Source: Thalassobacillus sp043497085 (GTDB lineage: Bacteria > Bacillota > Bacilli > Bacillales > Halobacillaceae). Taken from it: DNA of 64,000 nucleotides. Numbering within the stretch: the stretch's first letter is position 1; each line of letters opens with the position of its first letter. The DNA is taken from NCBI GenBank assembly GCA_043497085.1, contig JBIEKI010000005.1; one strand, given 5' to 3'. Positions 16,460-25,293 of the stretch are shown here, piece by piece. Below the pieces are notes generated by a model. The model ran no database searches. It was given only the letters and a program-made list of their open reading frames with translations, and was not told the DNA's origin. Made by a program: the position numbers and the translations under genes.

Positions 16460-16502
16460 AAACCTATCTCATGGCCTATAAGCAGGCATTTGAGATAGGT
16501 TT
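16460..16502 (-). terminator. terminator of the acyl-CoA-dehydrogenase-like gene
   Basis: AAACCTATCTCA (16460-16471) is the exact inverse of 16491-16502; the minus-strand side continues AAAACC then T-rich sequence. It lies just past the stop of the flavoprotein gene. Confidence 0.75.
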
Positions 16503-16508
16503 TACAGA

Positions 16509-17564
16509 TTAATTGTTTAATAGTTTTTCTAAATGACGAACCGTCGGAGTAAGGTTAGCCAGGAAGTATGCTTCTTTCAACCGTCTGGCAGGATTGCTTT
16601 TTTGCAGATAAGCCGCTCCTCCATTATGAAGCATATCCGCCTGGACGGCTGTCAGTGCCAGCTTGGCTACGGCTAACCGGACTTTAAGAATATCCACCCA
16701 TTCCTGTGTAGCGATCAATGTGTATAATTTATTGCGGAGATACGAATGTTGTTCGGCAAGCTCGTCGGCTTGAACGGTCAAATGACAATTCGCGCCGCCT
16801 TGTTTCTTAGATGCTTTTCGAATTGAATCGATTGAAGCTTCAATAATCCCCAACCCTAAAGGAACCTGGTAGAGCACGAAATACGGACGGATAGTTTGGA
16901 TAAATTGTTGGGCTTCTGTAGAGATAATCCAATTTTCAGGAATAAAAACATCGTTAAATTGGCAGGCGAATGTGGCACTGCCGTTCACCCCTAAATAATC
17001 CGCCTTCTCCTTCAGTCGTAACCCTTCAACATCACATGGGACAAAGGCCATGAGATGCTGTTCGGAATCCATATTCGCTACTACCCCGAACCAATGATTT
17101 TCGCCCAAGTTTGAAACAGAAGGAAGATTACCGTTTAAGATGTATCCACCTTCTGCAGGCTTTGCCTGTAAATGGAGTGGTTCCAGTCCAGCATAGTTTT
17201 TCATCGGGTTCGACAATCCTGTGCCCCCAAGCGTTACCCCATTTTCCAGCTGACTAAGCAGCTTCCTTTTCAGCCATTTATTCTCGCAGCAGCGAAGATA
17301 GGTTAATGCAGCAAGGTGGCACCATAGATTGAACCCCGTGGTCATACATGTTTTCGATGTTTCCTCGACCAATTTCATTTCATTATAGACGATATTGTTT
17401 TCAATGTGTCCTGAAGATTGGAACAGACCAGACTTGCCAAGATCCAGTAGATACTCCTCCGCATAATAAGCTTCAATATCCACTTTCTTGACATTTGGCT
17501 TTAGTTTTTCTTTGATTAATGGGGCTATCCTATTATGTTGATCCGCATTCCCTTCCGTTATCAT
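16509..17564 (-). CDS. acyl-CoA-dehydrogenase-fold flavoprotein
   Basis: The 351-aa protein has the acyl-CoA dehydrogenase layout: N-terminal helical domain, middle beta domain with TLGGTGLSNPMKN, and C-terminal four-helix domain (RLAVAKLALTAVQADMLHNGG, here cited in part). It is slightly short and diverged, with the C-terminal flavin-contact region changed, so it may be a flavin-dependent monooxygenase of the DszC/SfnB type rather than a fatty-acid enzyme. It lies 38 bp downstream of the DUF4242 gene, in one unit, next to a divergent HxlR regulator and close to a sulfonate-type ABC importer. A role in sulfur-compound use is only inferred. Confidence 0.75.
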   Translation of the reverse strand: MITEGNADQHNRIAPLIKEKLKPNVKKVDIEAYYAEEYLLDLGKSGLFQSSGHIENNIVYNEMKLVEETSKTCMTTGFNLWCHLAALTYLRCCENKWLKRKLLSQLENGVTLGGTGLSNPMKNYAGLEPLHLQAKPAEGGYILNGNLPSVSNLGENHWFGVVANMDSEQHLMAFVPCDVEGLRLKEKADYLGVNGSATFACQFNDVFIPENWIISTEAQQFIQTIRPYFVLYQVPLGLGIIEASIDSIRKASKKQGGANCHLTVQADELAEQHSYLRNKLYTLIATQEWVDILKVRLAVAKLALTAVQADMLHNGGAAYLQKSNPARRLKEAYFLANLTPTVRHLEKLLNN

Positions 17565-17601
17565 AGTCGGTCAGCGCCCCTTTCTTTAAACTAATCCGTA
17601 G

Positions 17602-18132
17602 TTAATCGTTGTTGATTTCAGTAATCGAATCGAGCGGAGTATTCACTGCTTCTCTAGCACGTTTTACCGCATCTTCATCTGGTGCGTCATAGAAGCAGAG
17701 GCACTTCGTCATGTCTTCACAAACATACGTCCTCGAGAAGGAAACCTCCGGTACTTCCGCATAGTGGACGGAATTCTTTTTCTTGCGTGCCAGATATTGA
17801 TCCATGGTCAAATCCTCAGGAAGATTCCACTCGACGAGGTAATTGACTTTATCTGTTTGCTGTTTCACTTCTTCGAGGTCTTTACCGACAATCCGTACTT
17901 CTTTGATCAGATCGATCGTTACCCCTTCTTCTTGTAATGCGCTCTCTAAAGTCTCGTTACCTTCTGCTTCAAAAATGAAAAATACTCTTTCAAAATCTTT
18001 GGATACTTGAACTTCAATGAGGTTTACTTCCTTCGCCTCTAACTGTTCTTTCAAGGTTTCAACTGAACTTTCAAATTGTGCTTTGTCAGTGATTTTTTCT
18101 TTCAAAGTCGATTCAACTAAAAATAATGCCAT
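17602..18132 (-). CDS. DUF4242 protein (SCO4226-like), two tandem domains
   Basis: The 176-aa protein has two ferredoxin-like halves: residues 1-90 start MALFLVESTLKE, residues 95-176 start NYLVEWNLPEDLTMDQY, the second containing EDMTKCLCFYDAPDEDAV typical of DUF4242. SCO4226 of this family binds nickel. AAAAGGAGAGG lies seven bases before the ATG at 18132, which is preferred over a start 48 bases upstream. It is first in a unit with the flavoprotein gene and divergent from the HxlR gene. Function unknown. Confidence 0.75.
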   Translation of the reverse strand: MALFLVESTLKEKITDKAQFESSVETLKEQLEAKEVNLIEVQVSKDFERVFFIFEAEGNETLESALQEEGVTIDLIKEVRIVGKDLEEVKQQTDKVNYLVEWNLPEDLTMDQYLARKKKNSVHYAEVPEVSFSRTYVCEDMTKCLCFYDAPDEDAVKRAREAVNTPLDSITEINND

Positions 18133-18287
18133 TTTATACCCTCTCCTTTTAAAAATAATAATTCCGATAAACTTAATCAACTTTAATCTTAATGTTAGTT
18201 TATGCTACTAAGTTCAAAAAATCAACCTAGTATTGCAAAAAAATTATGTTATCATCAAATTATGGTAAAAATGATGGAGGGAATAAC

Positions 18288-18713
18288 GTGAAAGCTACTT
18301 ATGATTTACCTTGCAATATAGCACAAACCTTAAACATTATCGGCGATCGTTGGACGCTTTTGATCGTTCATGAAATATTGGCCGGCAATAATACCTTCAG
18401 TGAGATCAAAAAAGCGTTAAATGGCATATCATCAAACTTGCTGTCAGATCGCCTGAAATATTTAGAAGAAAGCGGTCTTGTCGCTTCCTCTCTGTACAGC
18501 GATCATCCCCCTCGTTACGCTTATACTTTGACAGATAGCGGAAAAGATTTAGAGGATGTCTTCAACGCTATTATTCTTTGGGGGAGACAGCATCTGGATA
18601 AATGTTATAAGAAAATCATCCACAATAAGTGTAACCATGAAGTCGACATCACGTACTACTGCTCTCATTGTAATGAGAATGTTGATGAACTTTCCGTAGT
18701 GGAAGTAGATTAA
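18288..18713 (+). CDS. HxlR-family transcriptional regulator
   Basis: The 141-aa protein contains the HxlR winged helix (AQTLNIIGDRWTLLIVHEIL through YAYTLTDSGKDL; residues about 8-95). HxlR proteins are DNA-binding repressors or activators that often sense reactive chemicals. The C-terminus carries a Cys/His group (CNHEVDITYYCSHC) that could hold a metal. GGAGGG is five bases before the GTG at 18288; an upstream ATG has no site. It is divergent from the DUF4242/flavoprotein unit, which it probably controls. Confidence 0.88.
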   Translation: MKATYDLPCNIAQTLNIIGDRWTLLIVHEILAGNNTFSEIKKALNGISSNLLSDRLKYLEESGLVASSLYSDHPPRYAYTLTDSGKDLEDVFNAIILWGRQHLDKCYKKIIHNKCNHEVDITYYCSHCNENVDELSVVEVD

Positions 18714-18740
18714 AGACAGGGGGTGACCCTGTCTTTTTTC
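18714..18740 (+). terminator. terminator of the HxlR gene
   Basis: AGACAGGG (18714-18721) pairs with CCCTGTCT (18727-18734), followed by T5. It separates the HxlR gene from the converging ABC permease gene. Confidence 0.85.
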
Positions 18741-18746
18741 ATTTTT

Positions 18747-19514
18747 TCAGTCGTTCGGTACGATGCCCCACTGTTTTTCAATCCATCTTTCAAACAAACG
18801 GATTGCTTTATCCAGCAAAAGCCCACATACACCGATGAAAATAATTCCGGCAAGAACTAGATCCAGCCGGAGCAAGTTACGAGCATCTACTATTAGGTAT
18901 CCAAGTCCCGATTGTGCTCCTACCATTTCACCAGAAACGAGAAAAATCCAGGCGGTTCCAAGTCCGATATGAAGCCCGTTGGCGATGGCTGGAAACGCTG
19001 CCGGGAAAATGATTTTCGTCATCAGCTGCGGCTGCTTGATCTCTAGATTCCTAGCCAGCTTCATGTAAGTTACATCCACCTTTTTAACTCCGGAGACAGT
19101 TGATAAAAGAACGGGAAAGAATGCAGCAATAAAAATGATGACAATCGCTGGAGCACTCCCTATACCGAACCATAGAACGATGAACGGTGACCAGGCAATC
19201 GGTGCTACTGGTCTTAACACTTGGACAATCGGATCGACAATATCCCATAGCTTCGTCATCCTTCCCAGCAGCAAGCCGAGCAGTACAGCTACGATGACAG
19301 CGGAAAGGTACCCGGACAAAAAGCGGAACATACTTACCTTCAGGTGTTCAAAAAATGTACCATCCGCAATCAAGGAAACGATCCCCTCCGCTACCATTAA
19401 CGGCGGAGGTAATAATGCTTCCTCGAAATCAAACAGCATGGTTGTCAATTGCCAGGTTACTATAATGATGCTTATGCCTATGAAAATATTAGTAGTTTTC
19501 CTTAGTATTTTCAT
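18747..19514 (-). CDS. ABC transporter permease, sulfonate/taurine/nitrate type (SsuC-like)
   Basis: The 255-aa protein has six membrane segments and the EAA loop region (ARNLEIKQPQLMTKIIFPAA) of NitT/TauT permeases. It is third in an ATPase - binding lipoprotein - permease operon, four bases after the lipoprotein stop, so translation is likely coupled. It would form the membrane channel for import of an oxyanion such as an alkanesulfonate or taurine. The exact substrate is not determined. Confidence 0.88.
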   Translation of the reverse strand: MKILRKTTNIFIGISIIIVTWQLTTMLFDFEEALLPPPLMVAEGIVSLIADGTFFEHLKVSMFRFLSGYLSAVIVAVLLGLLLGRMTKLWDIVDPIVQVLRPVAPIAWSPFIVLWFGIGSAPAIVIIFIAAFFPVLLSTVSGVKKVDVTYMKLARNLEIKQPQLMTKIIFPAAFPAIANGLHIGLGTAWIFLVSGEMVGAQSGLGYLIVDARNLLRLDLVLAGIIFIGVCGLLLDKAIRLFERWIEKQWGIVPND

Positions 19515-19518
19515 TCAA

Positions 19519-20478
19519 TCACTTCGCCTTGTCTATGAATGTATTATCTACAAATTCTTCATAAGAAGGAGGGTTTTCCGACAACCCCATTTCCTGAAGG
19601 TAGTTGCTTAACTTCTGGTAAGAATCTTCTGGTATCCTCAAATCGTCATATGAAATCCATTTCAAGGATAAGTCCATAACTTCTTCATTCACTTTCATAT
19701 ATTCAGAGGAAATGTCATGGACATCCTGGTCTTTCTTCTCCGCAGCTTTCCCTGCATCAACATAGCTGTTTATAAACTCCTGGACTAGTTCCTTGTCTTT
19801 TTCGATAAAATCATTGTGCAAAATCAAAGCACAATCGACAGAATCCGTCCATATTTCGTCGGATTGATAAAGTACTTTTCCTTTACCTAACACGACAGAC
19901 TGGGCACCGAAAGGCTCTGCTACTACATATCCTGCAATCCTTCCTTCCGATAGCGCTGCTGGCATTTCAGCTGGAGGCATCTCCACGGCATTCACGTCTT
20001 CGTAGCTCATCCCCTCTTTTTTAAGCATTTGATACAACAGAATATTATGTGTGGAAAATTTGTGAGGAATAGCGAACGTTTCCCCTTTCAGATCCTGGGC
20101 ACTTTCTATGTCATTACCTGTAACAAGTACATTTCCATCCCTGTGTCCTAACGCCACTGCTTTCAAGTCGATTCCTTGTTCTTTCGCTTTCATCGCAACG
20201 GTAACTAAGGCAGAGGCACCATCAATTTTTCTGGTATTCAATGCGTCCATCAAATCAGGCCATGATGGAAACTTGATCAGTTCAATATTAAAGTTTTTCT
20301 CGTGTTCTTCCGTCAAATGCTTTTCCATATATAATGGGACAGCATGCGTGATTGGCAAGTACCCAAGCTTAATGGTAGGTTTTCCATCCCCACTTGTTTC
20401 TGAACCTGAGCCGCAAGCACTCAACAGTAAAATAAAGGCAGCAAATGTTGCAACCCACAACAGTTTTTTTATTAACAT
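19519..20478 (-). CDS. ABC substrate-binding lipoprotein (SsuA/THI5-like)
   Basis: The 319-aa precursor has a signal peptide with lipobox LLSAC (Cys22) and an SsuA-type binding fold starting IKLGYLPITHAVPLYMEK. Such proteins capture aliphatic sulfonates, taurine, nitrate or pyrimidine precursors outside the membrane. It lies 25 bp after the ATPase gene and 4 bp before the permease gene. The nearby flavoprotein gene supports a sulfur compound, but this is inference. Confidence 0.88.
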   Translation of the reverse strand: MLIKKLLWVATFAAFILLLSACGSGSETSGDGKPTIKLGYLPITHAVPLYMEKHLTEEHEKNFNIELIKFPSWPDLMDALNTRKIDGASALVTVAMKAKEQGIDLKAVALGHRDGNVLVTGNDIESAQDLKGETFAIPHKFSTHNILLYQMLKKEGMSYEDVNAVEMPPAEMPAALSEGRIAGYVVAEPFGAQSVVLGKGKVLYQSDEIWTDSVDCALILHNDFIEKDKELVQEFINSYVDAGKAAEKKDQDVHDISSEYMKVNEEVMDLSLKWISYDDLRIPEDSYQKLSNYLQEMGLSENPPSYEEFVDNTFIDKAK

Positions 20479-20503
20479 TATGATCAGTCCTCCAATAATT
20501 TCG

Positions 20504-21286
20504 TTAAATGTTGTATTCCAAAGGAGGAGTGGAACTGCTCAGTTGGAATTCTTCAAGAATCAATTTCCGGAAATATTGAAAGTCTCTCCCGCTTCTATCC
20601 CTTGGCTTATAAGCATTGATGGTAACTTCCCGTTGGATATTACCGGACTCGGTACTCATGATGAAAACCCGGTCTGCTAAATAAATAGCTTCATCGATAT
20701 CGTGTGTTACTAACAAGATGGTGGTCTTAGACTCTCTTTGTATTTTCAATAATTCGTCTTGTAAATAATAGCGGTTGAATGTATCCAGTGCCCCGAATGG
20801 TTCATCCATCAAAAGCAATTCCGGCTCGATGGCCAGTGCCCGGGCAATAGCCACTCGCTGCTGCATTCCACCTGATAACTGATGAGGGAAACGGTCCCAT
20901 TTATCCTCGAGACCAACCATTCGGAGATAGTGGAGAGCTCTGTCTTTTCGTTCTGCTGAGGATAAACTTGTGTCTTCCAAACCTAATTCCACATTTTTTT
21001 GAACCGATCTCCAGGGCAATAGCCCGTAATTCTGGAATAGCATGACACTTCTCCTGCTGGGACTGGTCACTTCCTCCCCTTCAAAAAGGACACTCCCTTC
21101 ATCGGGGGGTTCAAACCCTCCAATTACATTAAGCAGTGTACTTTTCCCACAGCCGCTTTGCCCGATGATCGCTATTGTTTCCCCTCTTGTAATATCAACA
21201 TTGATATCCTTTAGTACTTCTTCCGTCCGTCCTTTATTTACAAAATTTTTGGTTAATCCTCTGATTTGAATAGCCTGTTCAATCAA
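20504..21286 (-). CDS. ABC transporter ATPase (SsuB/TauB-like)
   Basis: The 260-aa protein has Walker A GQSGCGKST, signature LSGGMQQR, Walker B LLLMDEP and the H-loop THD. It powers the importer made with the following lipoprotein and permease. It is the first gene of the operon. GC-poor intergenic DNA lies upstream (21290-21360), without a clear regulator site. Confidence 0.92.
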   Translation of the reverse strand: MIEQAIQIRGLTKNFVNKGRTEEVLKDINVDITRGETIAIIGQSGCGKSTLLNVIGGFEPPDEGSVLFEGEEVTSPSRRSVMLFQNYGLLPWRSVQKNVELGLEDTSLSSAERKDRALHYLRMVGLEDKWDRFPHQLSGGMQQRVAIARALAIEPELLLMDEPFGALDTFNRYYLQDELLKIQRESKTTILLVTHDIDEAIYLADRVFIMSTESGNIQREVTINAYKPRDRSGRDFQYFRKLILEEFQLSSSTPPLEYNI

Positions 21287-21365
21287 TTTGACACCCCCAA
21301 TTCCTCTAATTCGTATAAAAATAGTAGGTTTTAATCTTGTAAGTTATTCTATAATACTTTGTATA

Positions 21366-21389
21366 AAAAAACAACTGGCTTAGCCAGTT
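21366..21389 (-). terminator. terminator of the hsp20 gene
   Basis: AACTGGC/GCCAGTT (21373-21379 with 21383-21389) is followed on the minus strand by GTTTTTTT. Confidence 0.8.
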
Positions 21390-21407
21390 AAAATTTCACT
21401 CATTTTC

Positions 21408-21860
21408 TTACATCCAGAAGTTATCCATCGAGGATTCCAGATGTTTCTTTTTAGGAGTGACGATTTTCAGGGTACCGTTCTGATAAGTTATTGTTGTCTC
21501 ATTGTCTGCAATGATGAACGGCAATGTCACCGAGCGTTCCGCTTTTTGCATCGACTGTTCTTTATAATAATGGTTACTGTTTTCATCAATCGTTTCTGTG
21601 ATTTCTTTTTTCTCCGCAGAAATCCATATTTGGTTCCCTGAGATATCAACTTTTATTTGGTCTTTGTTGTAACCAGCCAGCTGTGCTTCTACCACTACTT
21701 CAGAGGACGTTTCACTGATATCGATCGGAATTGTTGCATGATTGTATAATGGTCTTAACTGTTGCATGGATTTATCAAAAAAGTTCTCGACGGATCTTAG
21801 GACTTCATAAAATGAGTCATCAAAGATATTAGGCAGGCTGTTTTTCTTTCTGGAAGCCAA
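21408..21860 (-). CDS. Hsp20/alpha-crystallin small heat-shock protein
   Basis: The 150-aa protein has an N-terminal arm and an alpha-crystallin domain (about residues 42-140), with IPIDISETSSEVVVEAQLAG, LPGYNK-like AGYNKDQIKV and NGTLKIVTPKK. It holds unfolding proteins in a soluble state. The usual C-terminal I-x-I motif is not evident. The start is TTG with AAAGGGG upstream. Monocistronic; no CIRCE element is visible. Confidence 0.9.
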   Translation of the reverse strand: MASRKKNSLPNIFDDSFYEVLRSVENFFDKSMQQLRPLYNHATIPIDISETSSEVVVEAQLAGYNKDQIKVDISGNQIWISAEKKEITETIDENSNHYYKEQSMQKAERSVTLPFIIADNETTITYQNGTLKIVTPKKKHLESSMDNFWM

Positions 21861-21947
21861 TGGTGTCCACCCCTTTCATTTACTCACTACAATCTATGTG
21901 AAATGGGCAAAAGTGTAATGGGCTCCCAGCAAAATTGGGCGTTATTA

Positions 21948-22368
21948 AAGAACAAAAGCGCAAGCGCCTTGCTAGAAATGACGTTCGACTAAAAACGGCA
22001 CGTCCTCAAAAAAGACTTTGTCTTTTTCTGCGAAGTACATTCTAAGAAGTAGTTCTAGTGTGCCAACGTCGAACTGACCTGCATCCTCGAAAAAGGAAAA
22101 CACTTTTTCTTCGTGCGATGTAATTCTAAGGATCTTTCCTTGTCCTGCAGGCCTCCGACAAGCTTAAGTCAAGCCTCGCCGTGACGTTTTTTGTACTTTC
22201 ATTCCAATTAAGTTTCATAAAGGTTTAAAGTATAAGTAAAACTAAGGCTTTCGCCATACACCATTGGCGATAAGCCGAGTTTTCCTAATCACAGAGAGGA
22301 TTGACTTAAGACCTCGAGGGGGTAGGCGCTGGAGCTGGATGCGGCCCAACGCAAAATGTTATCCACAA
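21948..22368. repeat. interspersed palindromic repeat, composite nested copy
   Basis: This 421-bp element shares its ends and core with 2424-2573 (52 bp of the right part identical), but is interrupted. An inserted palindromic block (about 21973-22150) has GTTCGAC/GTCGAAC and GGCAC/GTGCC arms. Inside it, two related mini-blocks begin CTCAAAAAAG and CTCGAAAAAG and share CTTTTTCT and ATTCTAAG. A further hairpin block (about 22240-22293) has GGCTTTCGCCA facing TGGCGATAAGCC. So repeats lie within repeats. No gene is present between 21861 and 22453. Confidence 0.8.
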
Positions 22369-22398
22369 CCATTATTTTTATAATTTCCTAAACTGCAA

Positions 22399-22444
22399 AA
22401 AGGGACCAAGCCCGAGCTCTTAAGAGCATCGGTTTGGTCCCTTT
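22399..22444 (-). terminator. terminator of the GABA operon
   Basis: AAAGGGACCAA (22399-22409) pairs with TTGGTCCCTTT (22434-22444), with a second small stem in the loop; T5 follows on the minus strand. It lies 10 bp past the gabD stop. Confidence 0.85.
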
Positions 22445-22453
22445 ACAAGGTTC

Positions 22454-23869
22454 TTACAGGCCAATTGAAATATATTTCGTTTCTAAATATTCTTCAATTC
22501 CAAAGTGTCCGCCTTCTCTTCCTAGTCCGCTTTCTTTGAAGCCTCCAAATGGTGCCTGTGCAGCTGATGGAGCCCCGTCGTTCAAACCAACAATACCGTA
22601 GTCCAGTTTTTCTGATAGTGTCAAAGCTTTACTAAGATTTTCGGTAAAAAGGTAAGCAGCAAGGCCAAATGGTGTATCGTTGGCCCGTTTGATCGCATCG
22701 TCTTCATCTCTGAACGTAGATACTGGCACGACCGGTCCAAAGGTTTCTTCACTCATGCATAGCATCGTATCTTCCGCATTTGTCAATACTGTAGGTTCAA
22801 TAAAGTAGCCGCTGTCTGATTCAAAACCTTTCCCGCCGACCACAACTTTTGCGCCATTTTTCACAGCATCGTCAATATGCTGGGTCACCTTTTCAAAAGC
22901 ATCCTGGTCGATAAGCGGTCCGATATCTGTATTTTCATCCAGTCCGTCTCCCACCGTTAATTTCTCGACGGCTGCTTTCAATTTCTCCGTAAACGGATCA
23001 AGTATATCTTCATGAACATAGAATCGGTTTGAGCAGATACATGTCTGTCCTGCATTGCGGAATTTAGAAGCAATCGCACCGGCTACCGCCTTATCAAGGT
23101 CAGCATCTTTCAGAACAACAAACGGTGCCTGGCCGCCAAGCTCAAGAGAAATCCGTTTCATTGTATCAGCAGATTGTTTCATCAATACCTTTCCTACTTC
23201 TGTAGAACCAGTAAAAGACAGCTTGTGGACGCGTGAATCAGATAGCCACACTTCACTGATTGTCCTTGCACTACCGGTGATAATATTGATCAGTCCTGCA
23301 GGTGCTCCTGCTTCAATAGCAAGTTCCACCAGTCGAAGTGCTGTCAAAGGTGTTTGACTGGCAGGCTTGATCACTACGGTACATCCTGCAGCAATAGCTG
23401 GCGCTACTTTCCTTGTAATCATCGCAGCCGGGAAATTCCATGGAGTGATTGCTGCCATGACACCGACCGGTTGTTTTTGGACAAGAATACGTTTATTGCG
23501 CTTCGAAGCCGGGATCGTTTCGCCATAAATCCGCTTCGCTTCTTCGGCGTACCAGGCTACAAAGTCATTTGCATAATTAATTTCTCCTAAGGCTTCTTTC
23601 AATGGTTTGCCTTGTTCCTTTGTCATTATTTCTGCTAATTCTTCCTTATGTTGCTCAATCAATTCGTACCAGCGCCAAAGGAATGCTGACCGTTCATTTG
23701 CAGTCGTTTCTTTCCATTGATGGAACTGTTCATATGCCGCGTCCACGGCAAGCTTCGCTTCCTTTTCCCCTGCATCCGGGACAGAATCCAGCCGTTCCTG
23801 ATTGATTGGATTCGTAACATCAAAAGTGGCATCTGTCCTGTAAGGATTACCATTAATAAAATTATCCAT
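22454..23869 (-). CDS. gabD: succinate-semialdehyde dehydrogenase (NAD(P)+)
   Basis: The 471-aa protein is an aldehyde dehydrogenase with general-base Glu in SLELGGQAPF, catalytic Cys in GQTCICSNR, and ends with the family's FGGFKESGLGREGG. It oxidises succinate semialdehyde to succinate, the last step of GABA catabolism. It is the last gene of a four-gene operon (GntR, GabT, permease, GabD), 14 bp after the permease gene, with GAGGAGG before the ATG. Confidence 0.92.
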   Translation of the reverse strand: MDNFINGNPYRTDATFDVTNPINQERLDSVPDAGEKEAKLAVDAAYEQFHQWKETTANERSAFLWRWYELIEQHKEELAEIMTKEQGKPLKEALGEINYANDFVAWYAEEAKRIYGETIPASKRNKRILVQKQPVGVMAAITPWNFPAAMITRKVAPAIAAGCTVVIKPASQTPLTALRLVELAIEAGAPAGLINIITGSARTISEVWLSDSRVHKLSFTGSTEVGKVLMKQSADTMKRISLELGGQAPFVVLKDADLDKAVAGAIASKFRNAGQTCICSNRFYVHEDILDPFTEKLKAAVEKLTVGDGLDENTDIGPLIDQDAFEKVTQHIDDAVKNGAKVVVGGKGFESDSGYFIEPTVLTNAEDTMLCMSEETFGPVVPVSTFRDEDDAIKRANDTPFGLAAYLFTENLSKALTLSEKLDYGIVGLNDGAPSAAQAPFGGFKESGLGREGGHFGIEEYLETKYISIGL

Positions 23870-23883
23870 TGTATTCCTCCTCG

Positions 23884-25275
23884 TTATAGTGCTTCTTTTT
23901 CTTGTGCAACACTTTCTTCATATTTACCTTTTTTCATATTCATAAAGAAATAAAGTCCTAAGATGGTCCAAGCTGCAAAAAGCAGCCATTCATACGGCCA
24001 GATGAGCGCCGCTGGCATGCCTGGCAAGTACAAAGTGATGAAGCCAAAGCTCAAAACCAGTGCCAGATAGCCATAAATCGACGATTTCCCCGCCTGGAAT
24101 GGACGCTTCATTTCCGGTGCTTTCTTTCTCAGAATGAGAAAAGATAAAGCGACAAAGAAATAAGCGACTACAATTCCCAAACCGCCGGCGTCAACAAACC
24201 ATACTAACGCTGACCTGCCAAGCAGAGGTGCCAGCATGGATAGGACACCGATAAAGAGAATCCCATTGGATGGGGTGTTATATTTGGGATGTAGTTTACC
24301 AAACCATGCCGGAAGCATCCCTGATTCAGCCATGGCGTAAAGCACCCGGCTGCCACCGATAACGAAAGAGTTCCAGCTGGTTATAATTCCAGCCACACCA
24401 CCGACAATCAATAGCTGAGCAAAGAATTGTGAACCAAACAAAGAGGCGATGGCATCTGCAGTAGCCAGCTCAGAACCGGCAAGTTGTGTCTGATCCAGCC
24501 CAAGAGCCACACCCATAGCAATTGCAAGATAAAAGACGACTGCACCCACAACAGAAATGACAAGGAGCTTACCAATTTGTCTCTGTGGTAGTTTAGCTTC
24601 TTCCGCCACCTGAGGGATAACATCAAAGCCAACAAATAAGAACGGCACCATAACCAGAACCGTTACCATTCCGCCCATTCCTCCCACAAAGAATGGAGAT
24701 AGGTTAGCCGGTTCCCCGTGAATACCAGAACCGAAAATTAATAATAGCCCGACTCCGACAATCATCAGCGTAAAGAACGTCTGCATAGCAGCTGCCTGTT
24801 TTACTCCAATATAATTAATGATTGTAATAATAAGGGCTCCAATAGAACCGATCAGTACCCAATTCAAATGAACATCCCAACCTGCAATGGTCCATAAATA
24901 ACCCATCTGGTAGTTTGGCAAAAGGTAGTCAACAACAGTGGGCAAAGCCACCGCTTCAAAAGTGGCTACGGATATGTAACCTAATGTTATCGCCCAGGAA
25001 GCAACGAATGACATCTCCCTACCTAACGCCCTGTGGACATAGGCATGCTCCCCGCCAACTTTTGGCATAGCAGAGGCAATCTCAGCATAGTTCAGACCAA
25101 CAAATACGACGAGCAATCCACCGATTGCAAACGCGATCACCGCCCCCATTGATCCGGCGGATGTAATCCATGCCCCTGACAGAACGACCCAGCCCCAGCC
25201 GAGCATGGCCCCGAGAGCCAGGAAAAGTAAATCGAATTTGGATAACACTTTTTTCAATTGTTTCTTTTCCTTCAT
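23884..25275 (-). CDS. amino acid permease of the APC family (probable GABA uptake)
   Basis: The 463-aa protein has about 12 membrane segments and the APC N-terminal pattern FDLLFLALGAMLGWGWVVLSG. APC permeases import amino acids by proton symport or exchange. Its place between gabT and gabD indicates 4-aminobutyrate or a related amino acid as substrate. AAAGGAG is well spaced from the ATG. Sequence is nearer to YtnA/AAT-type APC proteins than to classical GabP, so specificity is inferred from context. Confidence 0.85.
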   Translation of the reverse strand: MKEKKQLKKVLSKFDLLFLALGAMLGWGWVVLSGAWITSAGSMGAVIAFAIGGLLVVFVGLNYAEIASAMPKVGGEHAYVHRALGREMSFVASWAITLGYISVATFEAVALPTVVDYLLPNYQMGYLWTIAGWDVHLNWVLIGSIGALIITIINYIGVKQAAAMQTFFTLMIVGVGLLLIFGSGIHGEPANLSPFFVGGMGGMVTVLVMVPFLFVGFDVIPQVAEEAKLPQRQIGKLLVISVVGAVVFYLAIAMGVALGLDQTQLAGSELATADAIASLFGSQFFAQLLIVGGVAGIITSWNSFVIGGSRVLYAMAESGMLPAWFGKLHPKYNTPSNGILFIGVLSMLAPLLGRSALVWFVDAGGLGIVVAYFFVALSFLILRKKAPEMKRPFQAGKSSIYGYLALVLSFGFITLYLPGMPAALIWPYEWLLFAAWTILGLYFFMNMKKGKYEESVAQEKEAL

Positions 25276-25293
25276 CGAAACACTCCTTTGTTG

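Noticed and set aside
21948..22368. Insertion sequence
   Set aside because: No transposase frame is inside, and the ends are hairpin-type repeats also found in the simple copy.
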